In this document: positions 1-12,324 of the stretch, piece after piece
How the letters are laid out: each line of letters starts with the position of its first letter
Numbering within the stretch: the stretch's first letter is position 1
Origin: Kudoa neothunni
Lineage: Eukaryota > Cnidaria
Direction of reading: 5' to 3'
Assembly: GCA_964304625.1 (NCBI GenBank)
Contig: OZ199840.1
Location: 2,666,001 to 2,730,000, forward strand
Length of the DNA stretch: 64,000 nt
The notes under the pieces: generated by a model
What the model was told of the DNA's origin: nothing
What the model saw: only the letters and a program-made list of their open reading frames with translations
The model's database searches: none
Made by a program: the position numbers and the translations under genes

Positions 1-283
1 GCATACAATAATCACCCATAAGAGTTTCACGTTGCTTTTGAATCATTACTTTGATAATATAAAAAACGAAACTTAAACGAATTACAAAATGTGACGATGA
101 TCTCTTCACTTGCTCCAACTGATCAAAGGAATCGGAAAATATTTTGAAAAATTCGTACTTGTCCAACCCATCAAAGTATTTTTTAGCTGAATGATATTCT
201 AGCACACCCTCCAAACTATCGAAACATGCCACTAACGTCCTATATTGATCGCTGAGACCTCTCCATGGTCGCATAGCTGAGCC
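1..283 (-). CDS. Partial open frame at window edge, unrecognised
   Basis: The minus strand stays open for about 94 codons from an in-frame TAG at 284-286 to the window edge. The first methionine codon lies at 274 (MRPWRGLSDQYRTL...). The translation is mixed, with charged and hydrophobic residues (DSLEGVLEYHSAKKYF, then DKYEFFKIFSDSFDQLE), unlike the low-complexity shadows common in this A+T-rich DNA. A stretch ending AATAG lies just upstream and could be a splice acceptor, so this may be an internal or last exon of a host gene lying mostly outside the window. I do not recognise the family. It could also belong to the hAT fossil just upstream, but I see no hAT motif in it. Confidence 0.3.
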
Positions 284-432
284 CTATTGTATTTTCATTG
301 GTAATTTGAACTGTAAATCTGCCGTTTTATGAACAGACCCGTACAGTTTGTCAACATTCATCCTTTGTATGGATAAATCGGATGTGCTGTTTGTACTGAG
401 ATCGCAAGCTACACATAATAAACAAATCGAAA

Positions 433-960
433 TTAGATATTATAGCGAAAGTAAAATTTATTTATAAACTCATTCATAATTTGTTTAACGCATTCCCTGA
501 ATAAAATCTTAAGCCTAGCACTAGGTTCATTGAATTTTTTTCCTAAGTTAAATGCAAAGTTTATCATCTTTATAAACGATACACTTTCTGTTATTGTAAA
601 CGGAGAGATTGTTTCAGCTACAAAATTAGCAATTTTAGAGTCAAACATTACCTGATCTGATACTCATAAATTAACAATGGAGGGAGATGAAACAAATAAT
701 TCATTAATTTTTATATTTATATTTGTTTTAGCATGTAACTTATTATGACTAATAAGTTTCCAATTCCCGTAAGACGACTTATGCGGGAATGCTTTGTTGC
801 ACTTTGTTGCACTTTGTGCAAACAATAAAATCAATTTGGGATGTTTCATCCCCATCTTTAATAAAGATGGAACAGAAATTGTACCATTCTTTAAAACGAG
901 TTGTAGGTTGTAGATTTTTTCCAAGAAAAAAGTCTACCAGCGTTCAAAGCCTATTCAACA
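433..960 (-). pseudogene. hAT-family transposase remnant with BED zinc finger
   Basis: Read on the minus strand, the segment around 740-830 gives a BED-type zinc finger: C-x2-C in VCTKCNK, then a histidine pair in HNKLH, preceded by IFIKDGDETSQIDFIV. The finger is split over two frames because the 10-bp unit tttgttgcac occurs twice in a row (793-802 and 803-812). With a single copy the C-x2-C half would be in frame with the HNKLH half. About 50 residues downstream comes KIANFVAETISPFTITES, which matches the 'F(I/V)...PF.(I/V)(V/T)E' block near the N-terminus of ZBED/hAT transposases. No RNase-H-like catalytic core and no dimerisation domain were found, so only the N-terminal part is present. 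The frame also contains a TGA between the finger and that block. Confidence 0.55.
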
Positions 961-3489
961 TTTTCCACACTCCAGTTTGACATAATGTAACTAAAAGAGG
1001 ACACGAACACGAACAAAACCATATTAAAAACATGTGCATGTGCACGAAGAACGAACGAATGAATGAGAATTGTCTGATCTATTTCCTAGGAAGGACCTAT
1101 TCTTAAATTCAATATTATTCAGATGGATCTAATTTAGACTATGCTTATTTTTGGCGGGATGGTGTAAACAGATTGTCCTTTTATTTCAAAACTTTTCTCT
1201 GATATTTTCAGCGCATAAGACAGTGTTTCCCGACTTTTCTTCCATTGCATCCATGTTTTCTTGAAAAAAAGTTTCATTCCCATCTCTTTCAAAAGTATTG
1301 ATTATTTTGAATAAAACCCCCCATCACATTAAAATTTGAAAGCAATTTATTTTTGGTATTTCTTGTTTATTATTGAGTTAAGTCAATATTTAATACCAAA
1401 AACTCCTAAATCTATATCTCTTTTGGAACAGTACAATATTACTAATTATTATGAAAGTCTCCAGTCTAATGATCTAAAAACTGCCACTGTATCTCACGTT
1501 TAAAAATATCTACTATGTCGACTCTTAAAAACACCATCGCTCATTTCCTTAATAATTTCTTTGCGTGGGAGGTTATTCGAGGCACGTTTTATTATTTTGA
1601 CTAGTTAACCTTTCTAGAAGCTGTACACATTTTATTGTTTCTGCCTTAAATGAATTAGTTTCCATTATTTGTATGGCATTTATTAATCAGAAAATCCTTT
1701 CAAGGACTGTAGAATAATGAGTCATTAGAACAATATGATAAAATATCGAATAATATTAAAAGACGTCAATAACTAGTGCATGAAAATGCAATACCGAAGG
1801 AACGTTTAGAAGAAAACGTGCTACCCTCTCGAATATTGAGTGCATTAGAAGTATTTACACTTTTAATTTGGCAGGGTAAAGAAATAATGAATGTTTCAAA
1901 ATTCTTTTAATTATCAAAAAAAATTTTTTTTTTATATAAAAAAGAGACCTCAAAGAGTTCAAAGTTAATATAAAAATCTAAGCTATATTATGGGTTTACT
2001 ACTGATTAGCGAGGATTAGTTAAAGAAGAGACTTAGCCTTTCTGTGGGTACATCCTAACAAGATAATATCAACATAAATTAATCTTAATTGTTCAAATTT
2101 TAAGTTATATTTAGAAAAAATAATTGTACTAATGTTCATTCTAGAATTCGATAAATTAATTCACTTCACCTGTATATTACAAACTTTGGTTAAAATGTAG
2201 AATAGTGCTCTCATTTTCCGATTAGAGATGATAATTACTTCGTACATTAATCCTATATTTTTTAAATGAAATTTATAAAATTTTTACAATTAATCAGCTA
2301 ATGCTGGTATAAAATATGGAAAACCTATTCTTACAGACATGGGATTATTAATAGACAATCGATAAAAAATCATAGTTGTCACGCTCAAATTTTAGGATAA
2401 ATAAAGCATGCCTTACTCGATGGGTGATTAAATGGTATGGCCTGTGGAAATAACTACGAGGCGCTAGCAATTATTTATATGATAGATCGCAGCAACTATT
2501 ATTGATAACAAATACAGTGCCGAAAATAACCTACTGGCGATGAAACAATGATAAATAAAAAAAATTAAAATAATCAACACATTTGATTTATATCGCATTA
2601 GAAACATAATGGATTAAGTTGATCGTGAAATACGAAAAGGTATAGCAATCAGTGAATGCTTAAAGTTGGGTTCGTACATCATTGTAATGCCTCGAGTGGT
2701 TATAAAATATGTGCAATGTTTTTGACCTTAATCAACAATGAGATCATTAAATCTTATATCATATTTTTGGATATTAAATTAAAGAATTAAAATTTATTAA
2801 TTAAATTCCACAAAAATCTATTTATCATAGCAGAAGCTATTTGCATGTTAAATTTTAATCCAAAACTGTATGAACGCATGTGCAATAACAATTTATTATT
2901 CCAGCAACTCTTAATCACGAGTTGCCTATGGATTTAATTTTTTGGTATCTCCTAAGCATAATTAATTTTAGCCAACTGCTTCGCTCTTAAGTACAAGAAA
3001 CAATGAAATATAGTCAAAGCTAGTGACACCTGGATATTATTTATCATGCAAACAACCACTTACATTAACAATAGCACCAGTTAATACATACAGGTTTTGA
3101 TTACAATGAATCTTAATAGTATATATCTTTAATTGCTGTTAACTATTTAATACATTAATTCTAATAAAATAAAGTCTTATCTTAATAACCTAATATGTTG
3201 TCCGAGGTGTGGATAGATAGATTTTGAGAGATATAATTTTATCGAGAAAACTATCTTAAATTTCTCCAATCAATATTATCTGTATCGATTAAATTATTAT
3301 AACAATTGGAGGGTAACTGGCAAAATTTGGTTTGACAAGAATGACGTATAACGTAAATTTACGAAGTTAAAATCCGCATAAATCGGGCTTAGATAGGCCA
3401 AATTGTTGCAACAAATTTAATTGGTAATTACCATAGCATATTGATCGTAGTGATTGGAAATATATACCAGTGGAAGACCTGTTGTTATA
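961..3489. other. Intergenic region, no gene seen
   Basis: About 2.5 kb of A+T-rich DNA between the hAT remnant and the RN-tre-like gene. I saw no open frame with recognisable content. It holds one copy of an interspersed repeat (about 1358-1485) and a sequence at 1216 (cagtgtttcccgacttttc) that resembles a hAT terminal repeat but has no partner I could find. The promoter of the downstream gene should lie in the last few hundred bases, but no core element is obvious. Confidence 0.5.
1358..1485 (+). repeat. Interspersed repeat, copy 1
   Basis: This stretch resembles the reverse complement of about 16680-16790 over more than 100 bases. Shared blocks include gagttaagtcaatattta, aaaactcct and gtacaatattact, followed by a tctcca..ctaatg block. 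Similarity fades on both sides by eye. The parent element is not identified. Confidence 0.45.
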
Positions 3490-6400
3490 ATGAATAACAA
3501 TGCCAATAAAAATAATTGGGAGATGCAATCCAGTTTATGTTCCAAAGATTCTCGTAGGGAATTAATTGAACTTTACGATCAAGTAGGTTTGTTGTATTAT
3601 TGAATGTTACTGTCCAAATTTATATTTTCACACATTGATCATCCAAATCATTTGGTAGGGTCCTACCAAAAAGGATCTGGAGGAAATCGAACAAATTCAA
3701 CTCGAGAAAAAAGTTGACAAACATGGATTTATGTACATTTTATTACGATTGACTATTTTGGTTGTGGTTGGTATAATGTTCCGAGTTGATTGAGTTATTT
3801 TAGAAAAACACAATCTGCTCCTCAACCTGAACAATCATCTGTATGTCACAGCTAATCATGTCGATACATGGATTGATGAAACATATTTAGGTTGAGAGTA
3901 TCCGAAGCAAACAATCTCATTGGCTTAAAATTTTGAGAAAATGGGAACAGCATTACCCATCCAAACCGGTAATTGTTAATCATCATCACCATCACCATCA
4001 ATTCAATGGGATTATTCTATTTATTTCTGTGTGAAATAACGAATTGGTTGATAGTTGAAAAAAATGGTTTACAATGGTGTACCTGATAGTATGCGCGGAG
4101 AAGTATGGAAACGTATTTTAGAGGTTCCTCACGAAACCAACTCGAATTGTGGTCTCTATGAAGTTATTTCGATCTTGTGTTACTTCTATTTTGAAGTATG
4201 TGTAGCATTTGAAAATGATTGCTAGAGAGAAATCTTCAGATCTACGACAGATTGATTTGGACATCAATCGTACCTATCGCAACCATCTTATATATCGTCC
4301 ACGTTATTCATTAAAGTGATTATTGCTATTAATATTTCCCCATTTTTTTATTCATTTGTCACTTTTAAGTGGGATAAATTTTTGTATTGATTAATTTTTA
4401 AATAATCCATATTTTATCCTCGTAATAATGGTGACATTCTAAGTAATATTTGGGTTAATTGGTGCGAACCAAAGCCAACAATTATTTTTATTCGGATAAT
4501 AGATAGTCTATTCTAAATCTTATTATTCTTTTATCTAGACAAAAGTCACTATTCTATGTACTAGGAGCTTATGCGGAATACAACAAGGTATGTATGTTTG
4601 TTTGGTGTTTAATTAGGATGAATGTTTGGTTGAGGTTGTTGTCGCATATCAATTAGATTTAATATAAACTGCTCGCGCGTGTTATTTTTGTCATCTTCAT
4701 TCTCGATACTAATTTTTGAAAAAATAGATTTTTATTTTTAAAATTTGGATTACAGTAGGTGACCACTAATTCGTAATAATTTTAGGCGTGCACACGAATG
4801 TAATACATCGAAATACTGACTTTTCTTATTTAATTTATAAGATTTTATAAAATAGTATTGTATTTGTTATTGTTGTTATTAGATTTTGTAAGCGTGGTCA
4901 TATACATAAGATTCTAGTTTTGACAATTAATCAACAAATGTTAAATCGTCTATAGAAGAGAATTTAGGATCCTCTAGTTCAATTTCTACCTCTAAGAGTT
5001 TTCTAACAATTTACCCGTATGAGATATTATCTAAATTATCATAAACCGGAAACAAGCTTCTTGCATTGTCTAATTTATCTGTTGAGTGTAGAGATGCGGA
5101 TTATCTGGAGGTGTAATTTGACCATAACCTTAATGTTTACTTTCAGAGGTTATTAACCTGAAACCGTATTTGTAAAAGCAATGAATGATTGGCTCGGGGA
5201 CTATTAAATTCCAAGACTCCCGAATAAAGTCATTGTTTCCAATAGATATGATATACAGGTTTTATGTCCAGTCAACTTCCGCATAAATCGTATTCCCCGT
5301 ATTAATTAATTAATTAATTAATTAATTAATTTTGTCGATAAATGATTATTCGATACGTTTCGAACTCATTCAACCGAACCACTCACAACTACGTTGATTA
5401 TTGTCTAAATTTTCCTTTCTGCATTTATCTTCGTTGAGCTGGAAGCAGTTAACTTTGAATGATTGATGAATTCGAGCCCTTTTTTCTAAAAAAACCATTT
5501 AATAATATGTAAATATAACCTATTTTATAGTGTTTAATGGTTCAGTCTTTCTATTTAAGAAATTGCAAACTATCATAATATTTGATTATATCGTATTTCC
5601 CTTGGAACGTTTTGAATTTGCTTATTACTTTTTGGGGCATTTGAAATAATTACGAATTATCGATCACCTACTGTAATTGTAATGTATTTTTTTACAATAA
5701 TTGCAAAAAACAATCTCACACAAATAAAATCCTACATCAACACATAATGAATATATAGCATATTAAAAAAATGTTTAAAATATTCAAAATATGTGTTGTA
5801 GGACGTGGGATATTGCCAAGGAATGGCGAACGTTGCCGCACTTTTACTTATATATATGAATGAGGATGACGCATTTTGGGCTTTGTCCATGTTGTTAACC
5901 GGCAAAAAATACTCTATGCATGGTACCACAACATTGTGATTAATGTTGTGTGTGTGAGAGATTTAATTGAAGGTTTCTTTGTTCCGGGATTCCCAAAACT
6001 GCTAAGATTTCAAATTCATCATGAGAAAATATTCAAAAAATTACTTCCTAAACTATATGCTCATTTTGTATAATAAAATAACTGTAAAATTTGATCTAAC
6101 CAGTCCAATAGCAAGCCCAAAACATCAGTTCGTCGCTGTACACTTTAAAATGGTATATGCAGTGCTTTTTGGATAGAGTAAATAAATGCTGAAACAATAT
6201 TAATTTTTTTAATGGATTCTTGTTAAAGTTACCATTCGAACTCACTTTACGCTTGTGGGATATTTTTGTACTAGAAGGTGACAAGGTTTTGCATCCTATT
6301 GGCTACACACTGTTGAAACTTTTCCAAAGTAATTGGGAGAAATCACCAATCAGCCAACCACCATTGAATATAAATATATCTCAATCAATAAAATTCTAGA

Positions 6401-7855
6401 GGAACTGATGAAACTTGACATGGAAAAGATAGCTGATTTCCTCCAAAACATTCTTTTCACAAGAACTTACGACCCCGATAATTTTATGAAGTTGGTTCGG
6501 GATAACATTAGCGAACTGAAAAAACATGGACTCTATCCAGCCCCATCAGTTGTTGAAGGAGAACTACCAACTGATACCAATTTGGTTTTCGGTACACTCC
6601 TTGAAAAAAACCAAAGCAAAAATAGAGTGGCCCAACAATTGTTGGAACTTGGAGATTTGGGCTTTGAAACGTCTGTAAATGATTCAGCTCCTGTATTAGA
6701 ATCTATCTCCACTATTTCCGATAAATCGACAAAACTATCAGCCAAGGTATGTAAATATAAGAATGGTTGTGGTGAATTACACATTACCAACATTTTGCTC
6801 ACACTACCTACTCTGCTCTATAGGATAGCTGCAATGCGACCGTTTCCTGTGCAGATAATAATTTTGCTAAAGTACTTCCAAAAGTGATTCCACCCCCACC
6901 AAACTACCCCGCCCCCCAACCAACTAAAATCACATTCATACCTGGCTGGTCTGATGTCAACAAGTCTACACTGAGAAAAAAAGAACAACGCGAAAGAAAC
7001 AAAAATATAATGCGTCAAGACACTCTAACCAATACTACCGCCCCCACAAAATCGTTATATTCTGAAACTTCGAATTATTTCACCGATGGTTGTGTTATAG
7101 CGGAACAACCATTCACTGGTATTTAATTATATGGTTAATGTAGTCCACCGATTTTTTGACCATCTCATTAATAGGAATTAATCGAGATAATCATTCGAAT
7201 TCTTTATCAGTCAACCTTGAAGCCTCATCGAGGTTGTCTGCAAATGATATTCCTACACTGAAAATAGAAAGCAATAGTTTTACGGGCCCGCCGGCTGTCC
7301 CTTCAAGAAAAAATAAGTAATTTTGTGTGTTGCTAATATTTTCCTTTTTCAACATCCAACCATTAAGAGGTAAAAGAAGTCTATTGTCGTCGGCTTCTAT
7401 GCGTGTGAAATCAGCATTGAAACCTCAATACAAAAAAAGCACAAGTATTATTTTTATCCAACACACTGTTATCATATTGCTTCACCTGTATAGCGTATGA
7501 ATTAAATCCTGATACTGATGGAAGTGGAAAATCGAACGATACTCCTAATAGTGTTGATGACATCATTAATTCTAATAGTAGATCAAACCTAACAAGCGGT
7601 ATTTTGCATTTGTGATCACAGATTCCTATTTTCATAACTTCTCTTATTTTAGATGAAGAAAGTTCAGAAAATGTAAAGTCGACTTCCAAACCAAACTCTT
7701 CACATGCCACAACCACTGAAGATAGCAGCAGCAGCAGCAGCACATCATCTGAACCCAATGAAAAGGAAGTGGATGATGCCAAAACAGCCAGCTCCCTCTC
7801 TGAAACTAGTGACGGCAGCAGCTCAAATTTATCTAGTAACCATGAGAATACGTAA
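3490..7855 (+). CDS. USP6NL: RN-tre/USP6NL-like TBC-domain Rab GTPase-activating protein
   Basis: Seventeen exons: 3490-3582, 3659-3732, 3804-3840, 3891-3968, 4055-4162, 4206-4315, 4539-4587, 5802-5922, 5973-6067, 6112-6177, 6229-6328, 6400-6746, 6824-7118, 7175-7316, 7368-7444, 7494-7598, 7653-7855. All introns are GT-AG and phases match throughout, giving 700 codons with a TAA stop. The TBC domain (about residues 95-330) aligns with vertebrate USP6NL along its length, for example [35 protein letters not shown] and [13 protein letters not shown]. Both catalytic fingers of TBC GAPs are present: IDLDINR (arginine about 152) and YCQG (glutamine about 189). The family stimulates GTP hydrolysis on endosomal Rabs (Rab5, Rab43 in mammals); the substrate here is inferred. 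The C-terminal half is polar and probably disordered, with a [11 protein letters not shown] motif (about 449-459) that could bind SH3 domains, and a six-serine run from an (AGC)n tract. Exon 17 carries the stop; ATG 3490 is the first in-frame methionine found. Introns are mostly 43-85 nt, except intron 7 (4588-5801), which holds a transposon. Confidence 0.93.
4753..5673. mobile_element. pogo/Tigger-type non-autonomous element in an intron
   Basis: Terminal inverted repeats begin CAGTAGGTGACCACTAATTC on the left; the reverse complement of the right end begins CAGTAGGTGATCGATAATTC. Both ends are flanked by TA (4751-4752 and 5674-5675), the target duplication of Tc1/mariner-pogo elements. The 921-bp interior has no open transposase frame. 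It lies wholly inside intron 7 of the RN-tre-like gene and accounts for most of that intron's length. The TIR is related to those of the element at 43077-44250. Confidence 0.75.
5300..5332. repeat. Microsatellite (TTAA)n
   Basis: About eight tandem copies of a taat/ttaa unit inside the intronic Tigger-like element. Confidence 0.9.
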
Positions 7856-8742
7856 TGTATTTTTAAACTTTTATTTTTTATCTAATTTTTGGATATTTAA
7901 TTATACATACACGAAAATTGAGATTTTTTTATCTAAATTTCAAACACTCTTAAATTGCATATTGGGTGTGTCTCTCAATTTAATTAGTCCACTTACATAT
8001 TATTTGTTTGGAGAATTCAAATATTTGTTTTCATGGAATTAAATACGCAATTAGTTGATGCGTGTTTATACTGAGTGAAATAAATTGTGTCTCGTTGAGG
8101 GAGTGACGGAGCTGAGTAGTACGCTTGTGAATGGCAACGATTTAACTACTTTGTTAAATAAAATGAAGTCCTACATTAAAAATATGTCGTAGTAGCTATT
8201 TCTATGATAAATATAACTGGAAAACTAATATTAAAAGAAGATTAGAGCTTGTGCGTTAACATTATAATGATTGTTCCGTTCCAAATTAAGAAAAACTCTC
8301 AAAGGGAGAAAACATGGGTGTTGGTCTACAGATGAGAGAATAGATTGATCTGATGGTAGCAAAAAATGAAGGATTCTCAATAAGCTTTTATCTGCAAAGC
8401 TGATGAGTTCTTTATGGTGCGGTGCCTCGCAATCAATGTCTGTATCTACCAATTAGTTAAGGACTTTATAAAAAGATTTAACATTTCGCGTAATACATTT
8501 ATTGGTGAGTTTTCAAATTATAAATAATGGTTCATTAAATATTACTTTAAATATTAAATTAGATAAGCATGCAAATTGGCTAAAATATAACCTAATTTTT
8601 CTTTCTTTTGCACATATGCGTATGTCAAACTTCATTAAACCGGAATTTTAGTATTCGAAAGGAAATTACCGCATTAGATAGATTAAGCCGATAAAGTATA
8701 CTATTTAACAGTTATCTACCTATTATCATTAGATCTGCACAA
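7856..8742. other. 3' flank of RN-tre-like gene and intergenic DNA
   Basis: Noncoding apart from a 73-codon minus-strand open frame (8231-8452) that resembles no family I know and has no supporting context. No terminal repeats of the Merlin element were found here. Confidence 0.4.
8079..8084 (+). terminator. Candidate poly(A) signal of the RN-tre-like gene
   Basis: AATAAA lies about 225 bases after the stop codon of the TBC-domain gene. A second AATAAA follows near 8157. In DNA this A+T-rich such hexamers are frequent by chance, so the assignment rests on position only. Confidence 0.35.
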
Positions 8743-9604
8743 ATGATTTCTCCAAGAAGATTTTTTGGTAATATTTTTTGTAATGAGGATAAATCTATAC
8801 AATATCTTATCAATATTGGTATCTTCAATGCACCAACTACCTGTATAAAATGTAATGGAACTAGCCATTCTCTACATCGAAAAAATTGGCGATGTTGCTC
8901 CAAAATGTGCAGAAAAGAAACATCAATTTTTGAGCCGATATTTTTCAATAATATGAAAATTAAACTTCACGATTTTTTAGAGTTATCATACTACTGGTTG
9001 GCGAGCGTAAAAAGTGTTAACCTGGGCACTCTTCTCAAACAATCACCAATTATTGTCACTATCTTCGCCAGTTGGTGGCAGATAGTCTGGACTTTGAGGA
9101 TATAGTTATTGGAGGAGAAAATATAATTGTAGAGATCGATGAGTCTAAATTTGGAAAGGTGAAGCATAACAAAGGGCATGGCGTTGATGGAGCATGGGTT
9201 CTTGGAGGTGTAGAAATGACATCAGATCGAAAAATGTTTTTGGTGGAGGTTCCTGACAGAACCGCTGAGACTTTATCTAAAAAATTAAAACGTACGTCCA
9301 TCCTGGCTCTATTATCATAACTGATTGCTTCAAAAGTTATGGAACATTACAAAATTTCTACACTCACCTCACTGTAAATCACAATATAGAATATGTAGAT
9401 AGTACTACAGGAGCTCATACGAACACCATTGAAAGCACTTGGGGTGCTATCAAATATAAAATATCACCAAGAAACAGGACATCTTCGGTTAATGAAGATG
9501 TTTCTGTCTGTATGGATGTTATCAACGAATTTCTCGGTGAATTCCAATGGCGATGGAAAAACAATAACGATTTATGGGATGGCTTTACATTATCGTTAAA
9601 ATAA
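8743..9604 (+). pseudogene. Merlin (ISXO2-like) DDE transposase, frameshifted
   Basis: The translation follows the ISXO2-like/Merlin family from end to end. An N-terminal zinc ribbon (CIKC ... CCSKMCRKE) is followed by the conserved GHSSQTITNYCHYLRQLVAD block, then IIVEIDESKFGK (first catalytic Asp), a stretch with VDGAWVLGGVE, PGSIIITDCFKSYG (second Asp) and AHTNTIESTWGAIK (third, Glu), ending in NNNDLWDGFTLSLK and TAA at 9602-9604. Two frame changes break it: one near 9023-9030, just before GHSSQT, and one near 9290-9295, between ETLSKKLK and the YVHPGS block. All three catalytic residues and the zinc ligands remain. The first ATG (8743) fits the family's N-terminus. Terminal repeats and the short target duplication expected for Merlin were not found by eye. 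Confidence 0.85.
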
Positions 9605-10491
9605 TTTTAGTTTACTATAAATTAGATTTGTATTTGTTGTGTTTTTCATATTTTTTTTCCGATCGCGCCAATCCTATGGTAATTTGAGATCAGATAGGGG
9701 GGTTATATCAAAGTTCAGCCAATAAAAGTTATTTTATTTATGGTCAATCATTTGTTTTTAAACTCAAAAATACTCGTTAATTTCTCTTAATTCTTCTATT
9801 TATATTTTAAGTGAAAGTGAATGCATATTTTGGTTGATCTAAATTACTATAGCGAGAAAATGATAACAAACTTCAAAATGAATAAACGAAGATAAAGAAA
9901 TAAAATTTTGTTATATTTTAGCTTAGTAATTAAATTAACCTTAACATTTTTACATTCAGGATGAGAATTAGAAATTAAAATTTTCCATCGCACACTACCA
10001 AGAATATCTGGGGATTCGCGTTAGTATTAAAGATAGACAAAAAATAGAAATAAATTCCAAATGAAAATACCAAAAATGATGTTAGTTTCAATAAAAACGA
10101 TTATATCAAATATGTTGTAAATACGGAAAAATTGAAAAATGCTATTAGAAGTGTGCACGAGACGTTTTAATTTAAGCATCAAGATGGTTAGAAATCTTAA
10201 ATTACAAAATAAAACTAAAAACTCATATGTATAAATTATTTACAAAAATAAGTGACAATTAGCTTATTCTAGAGATAACATTTCGATATATTTACCATAT
10301 GCACGCGGTTGGACTGATATTATGTGCGGAATATGTATTGCGGATCTTTTCCCAATCCTCTACCTAAAAGTGCACGATGATCATTGTTGACTGTATACAG
10401 TAATGGAGTATTTTTCATATTTAAAAAAAATTGTATTACTATTTGAACATAAAGAAAAAGTTATCGAGGATTCTTCCATTGACAATCATGA
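9605..10491. other. Intergenic region, no gene seen
   Basis: A+T-rich DNA between the Merlin fossil and the first Tigger element. No open frame or repeat structure that I can name. Confidence 0.45.
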
Positions 10492-10493
10492 TA

Positions 10494-12322
10494 CAGTTGT
10501 GCCTCGCTCGATACTGCGTAATTTAACTTTATTAGCATTAAATATTTTAGATCACTAAATAAACCATAAAAATCATATTCAATAATCTTAAATTGATAAT
10601 TATACAAAAAACAAAAATTTTGAACAAGGGGATATAAGGAAAATTCGCAAAAACCTTGTCTCGCTATTGCGTATCCCATTTTTTTAATTTTAATCCCTTT
10701 ATTCTGATGGATGCACGATAAAAAGCTTTGTAAGTTCTCAAAGACCTAAAGAGGATATGATAATAATAATAATAATTGATTGCTATAATTTTTTGAAGTC
10801 TATACGCGGTGCTAATGATATTACTGTAGAACGTTTCGGTTTACCAAATTATATTAACTTCAATATTGTTCGATATTTTAAAATGGGTTACTTAAATCTT
10901 TATAGAAGTTTTTCTAAACAAGACCATACCATAAATTAGAATTTTTCCAACTCCTGAAAATAATATTTACAATTGAGTAGTTTCAATGCGAGAAAAAAAC
11001 TATTATCTAGTTTTTTAATAATCAAAAAATCTTTTATTATTGCCAATAAGATTTAAATAAAAGATTTGAACGAAAGCGAGTGTTAATTTAATAGTTGCAG
11101 AAGGTGGCGTCACGGCCTGAAAAACTCTAATTGCACGAAGGAGAGCGCTGATTTTAAAAACATTTATCAATGGATGGGAGATTTTATCAAGATACAATCC
11201 GGAATACATGTTAAATTAGGATGAGACGGCTCATTTTTATGAACAGCTGATACAGTGTACGCCTACTATTACAAATTAGCACAATGTATGGGCGTAAAAC
11301 AATTCAAAAGTGCCCGATGATGTTTATCATTTCTACAGTTACCAGAGAAAACTTTCAATTACATATAATAATAAAATTTTAATAAAAATCGCTGTTTTAG
11401 GGGAATTGAAGAGCTCTCATTTTAGTGCCATTCGCAAATAAATATGTGATTATCTTTTTCTGTATTTTATCAAATCCTCAAAGATATGAACCATAGATCC
11501 ATTAAAGAAAACAGAAGGGGTTTTATTTTAATAAGGACAATGCTCATATTGTCCTTAATCGATCGATTATTTCGAAAACATCCAGCTCCTACTTCTATCA
11601 AAAACACTGCGTGTGTGGTGCAACCAATTTATCTGGGAATATTTCACCGCTTAAAAGCCAGTTAGAGAAAACATTATGCGTAATTGTGTTATTCTACGAG
11701 AAGGGCCCAAAAATATTTAAATATGCCATATTCGACTACTTAAATACATTAATATTGGTTCGGGAATGGTTACAGTTAAAAAGTTAGTAATTGAGTTAAT
11801 AAGCCGTCTATTTTCAGTAAAAATAATTGATTTTTTCTTCATTTTTATTGAAAAATTTGATAGATAAAAATTTTAAGTAATCCGATGATGAAATAACATT
11901 ATAAGGTAATTAATAGAAAAATTTTAATATTCATATATGTAGATAATAATGAGTAATGATATTATTTTGTTGGAAGAAAATGAAATTTTACAGTTAAATT
12001 AAGATAATAAAGGTAAACATACTTTTTGGAGTGAAGATCCTGATCTCATACAATACGATGAAATTGTTACAACGTTTCAAGTAAAAAATCTTATAAATCC
12101 GCGAAAAAACGAACGTCATTGAGAATCCTATTGAATTATTTTCTGTACATCAAGTTATAGATGCCTTAAGCGAGAATGTCAATCAATAAATAAAAAATAT
12201 AAAGTAGATGAGTTATTTTGTAATAAATGTTACATTAGAAGTTATTATGAGTGAGCAAACGACTCGATATTGCGTAATTTTTCCCCGGTCCCAGAAAATT
12301 ACGCAATATTGAGACGCGACTG
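10494..12322 (+). mobile_element. Tigger/pogo element 1, decayed
   Basis: The left end reads CAGTTGTGCCTCGCTCGATA and continues into CTGCGTAATTT. The right end, reverse-complemented, reads CAGTCGCGTCTCAATATTGC and continues GTAATTT. TA flanks both ends (10492-10493, 12323-12324). Inside, in order and in different frames, are pogo/Tigger transposase traces: a psq-type helix-turn-helix (FLKSIRGANDITVERFGLP near 10795), a CENP-B-type segment (RHGLKNSN ... KESADFKN near 11115-11165), a DET-containing catalytic block (DETAHFYEQL near 11221), an asparagine/alanine/histidine block near 11545 and a weak QP.x.LGI block near 11615. A C-terminal tail lies near 12130-12220. The frames are heavily interrupted. 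An extra inverted TIR-like copy sits just inside the right end. Confidence 0.6.
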
Positions 12323-12324
12323 TA

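Noticed and set aside
1216-1240. Terminal repeat of the hAT fossil at 433-960 (cagtgtttcccgacttttc).
   Set aside because: Its orientation points away from the fossil, so it cannot be that element's end.
8231-8452. A 73-codon minus-strand open frame between the RN-tre-like gene and Merlin.
   Set aside because: No recognisable motif, no splice context and no partner exon.
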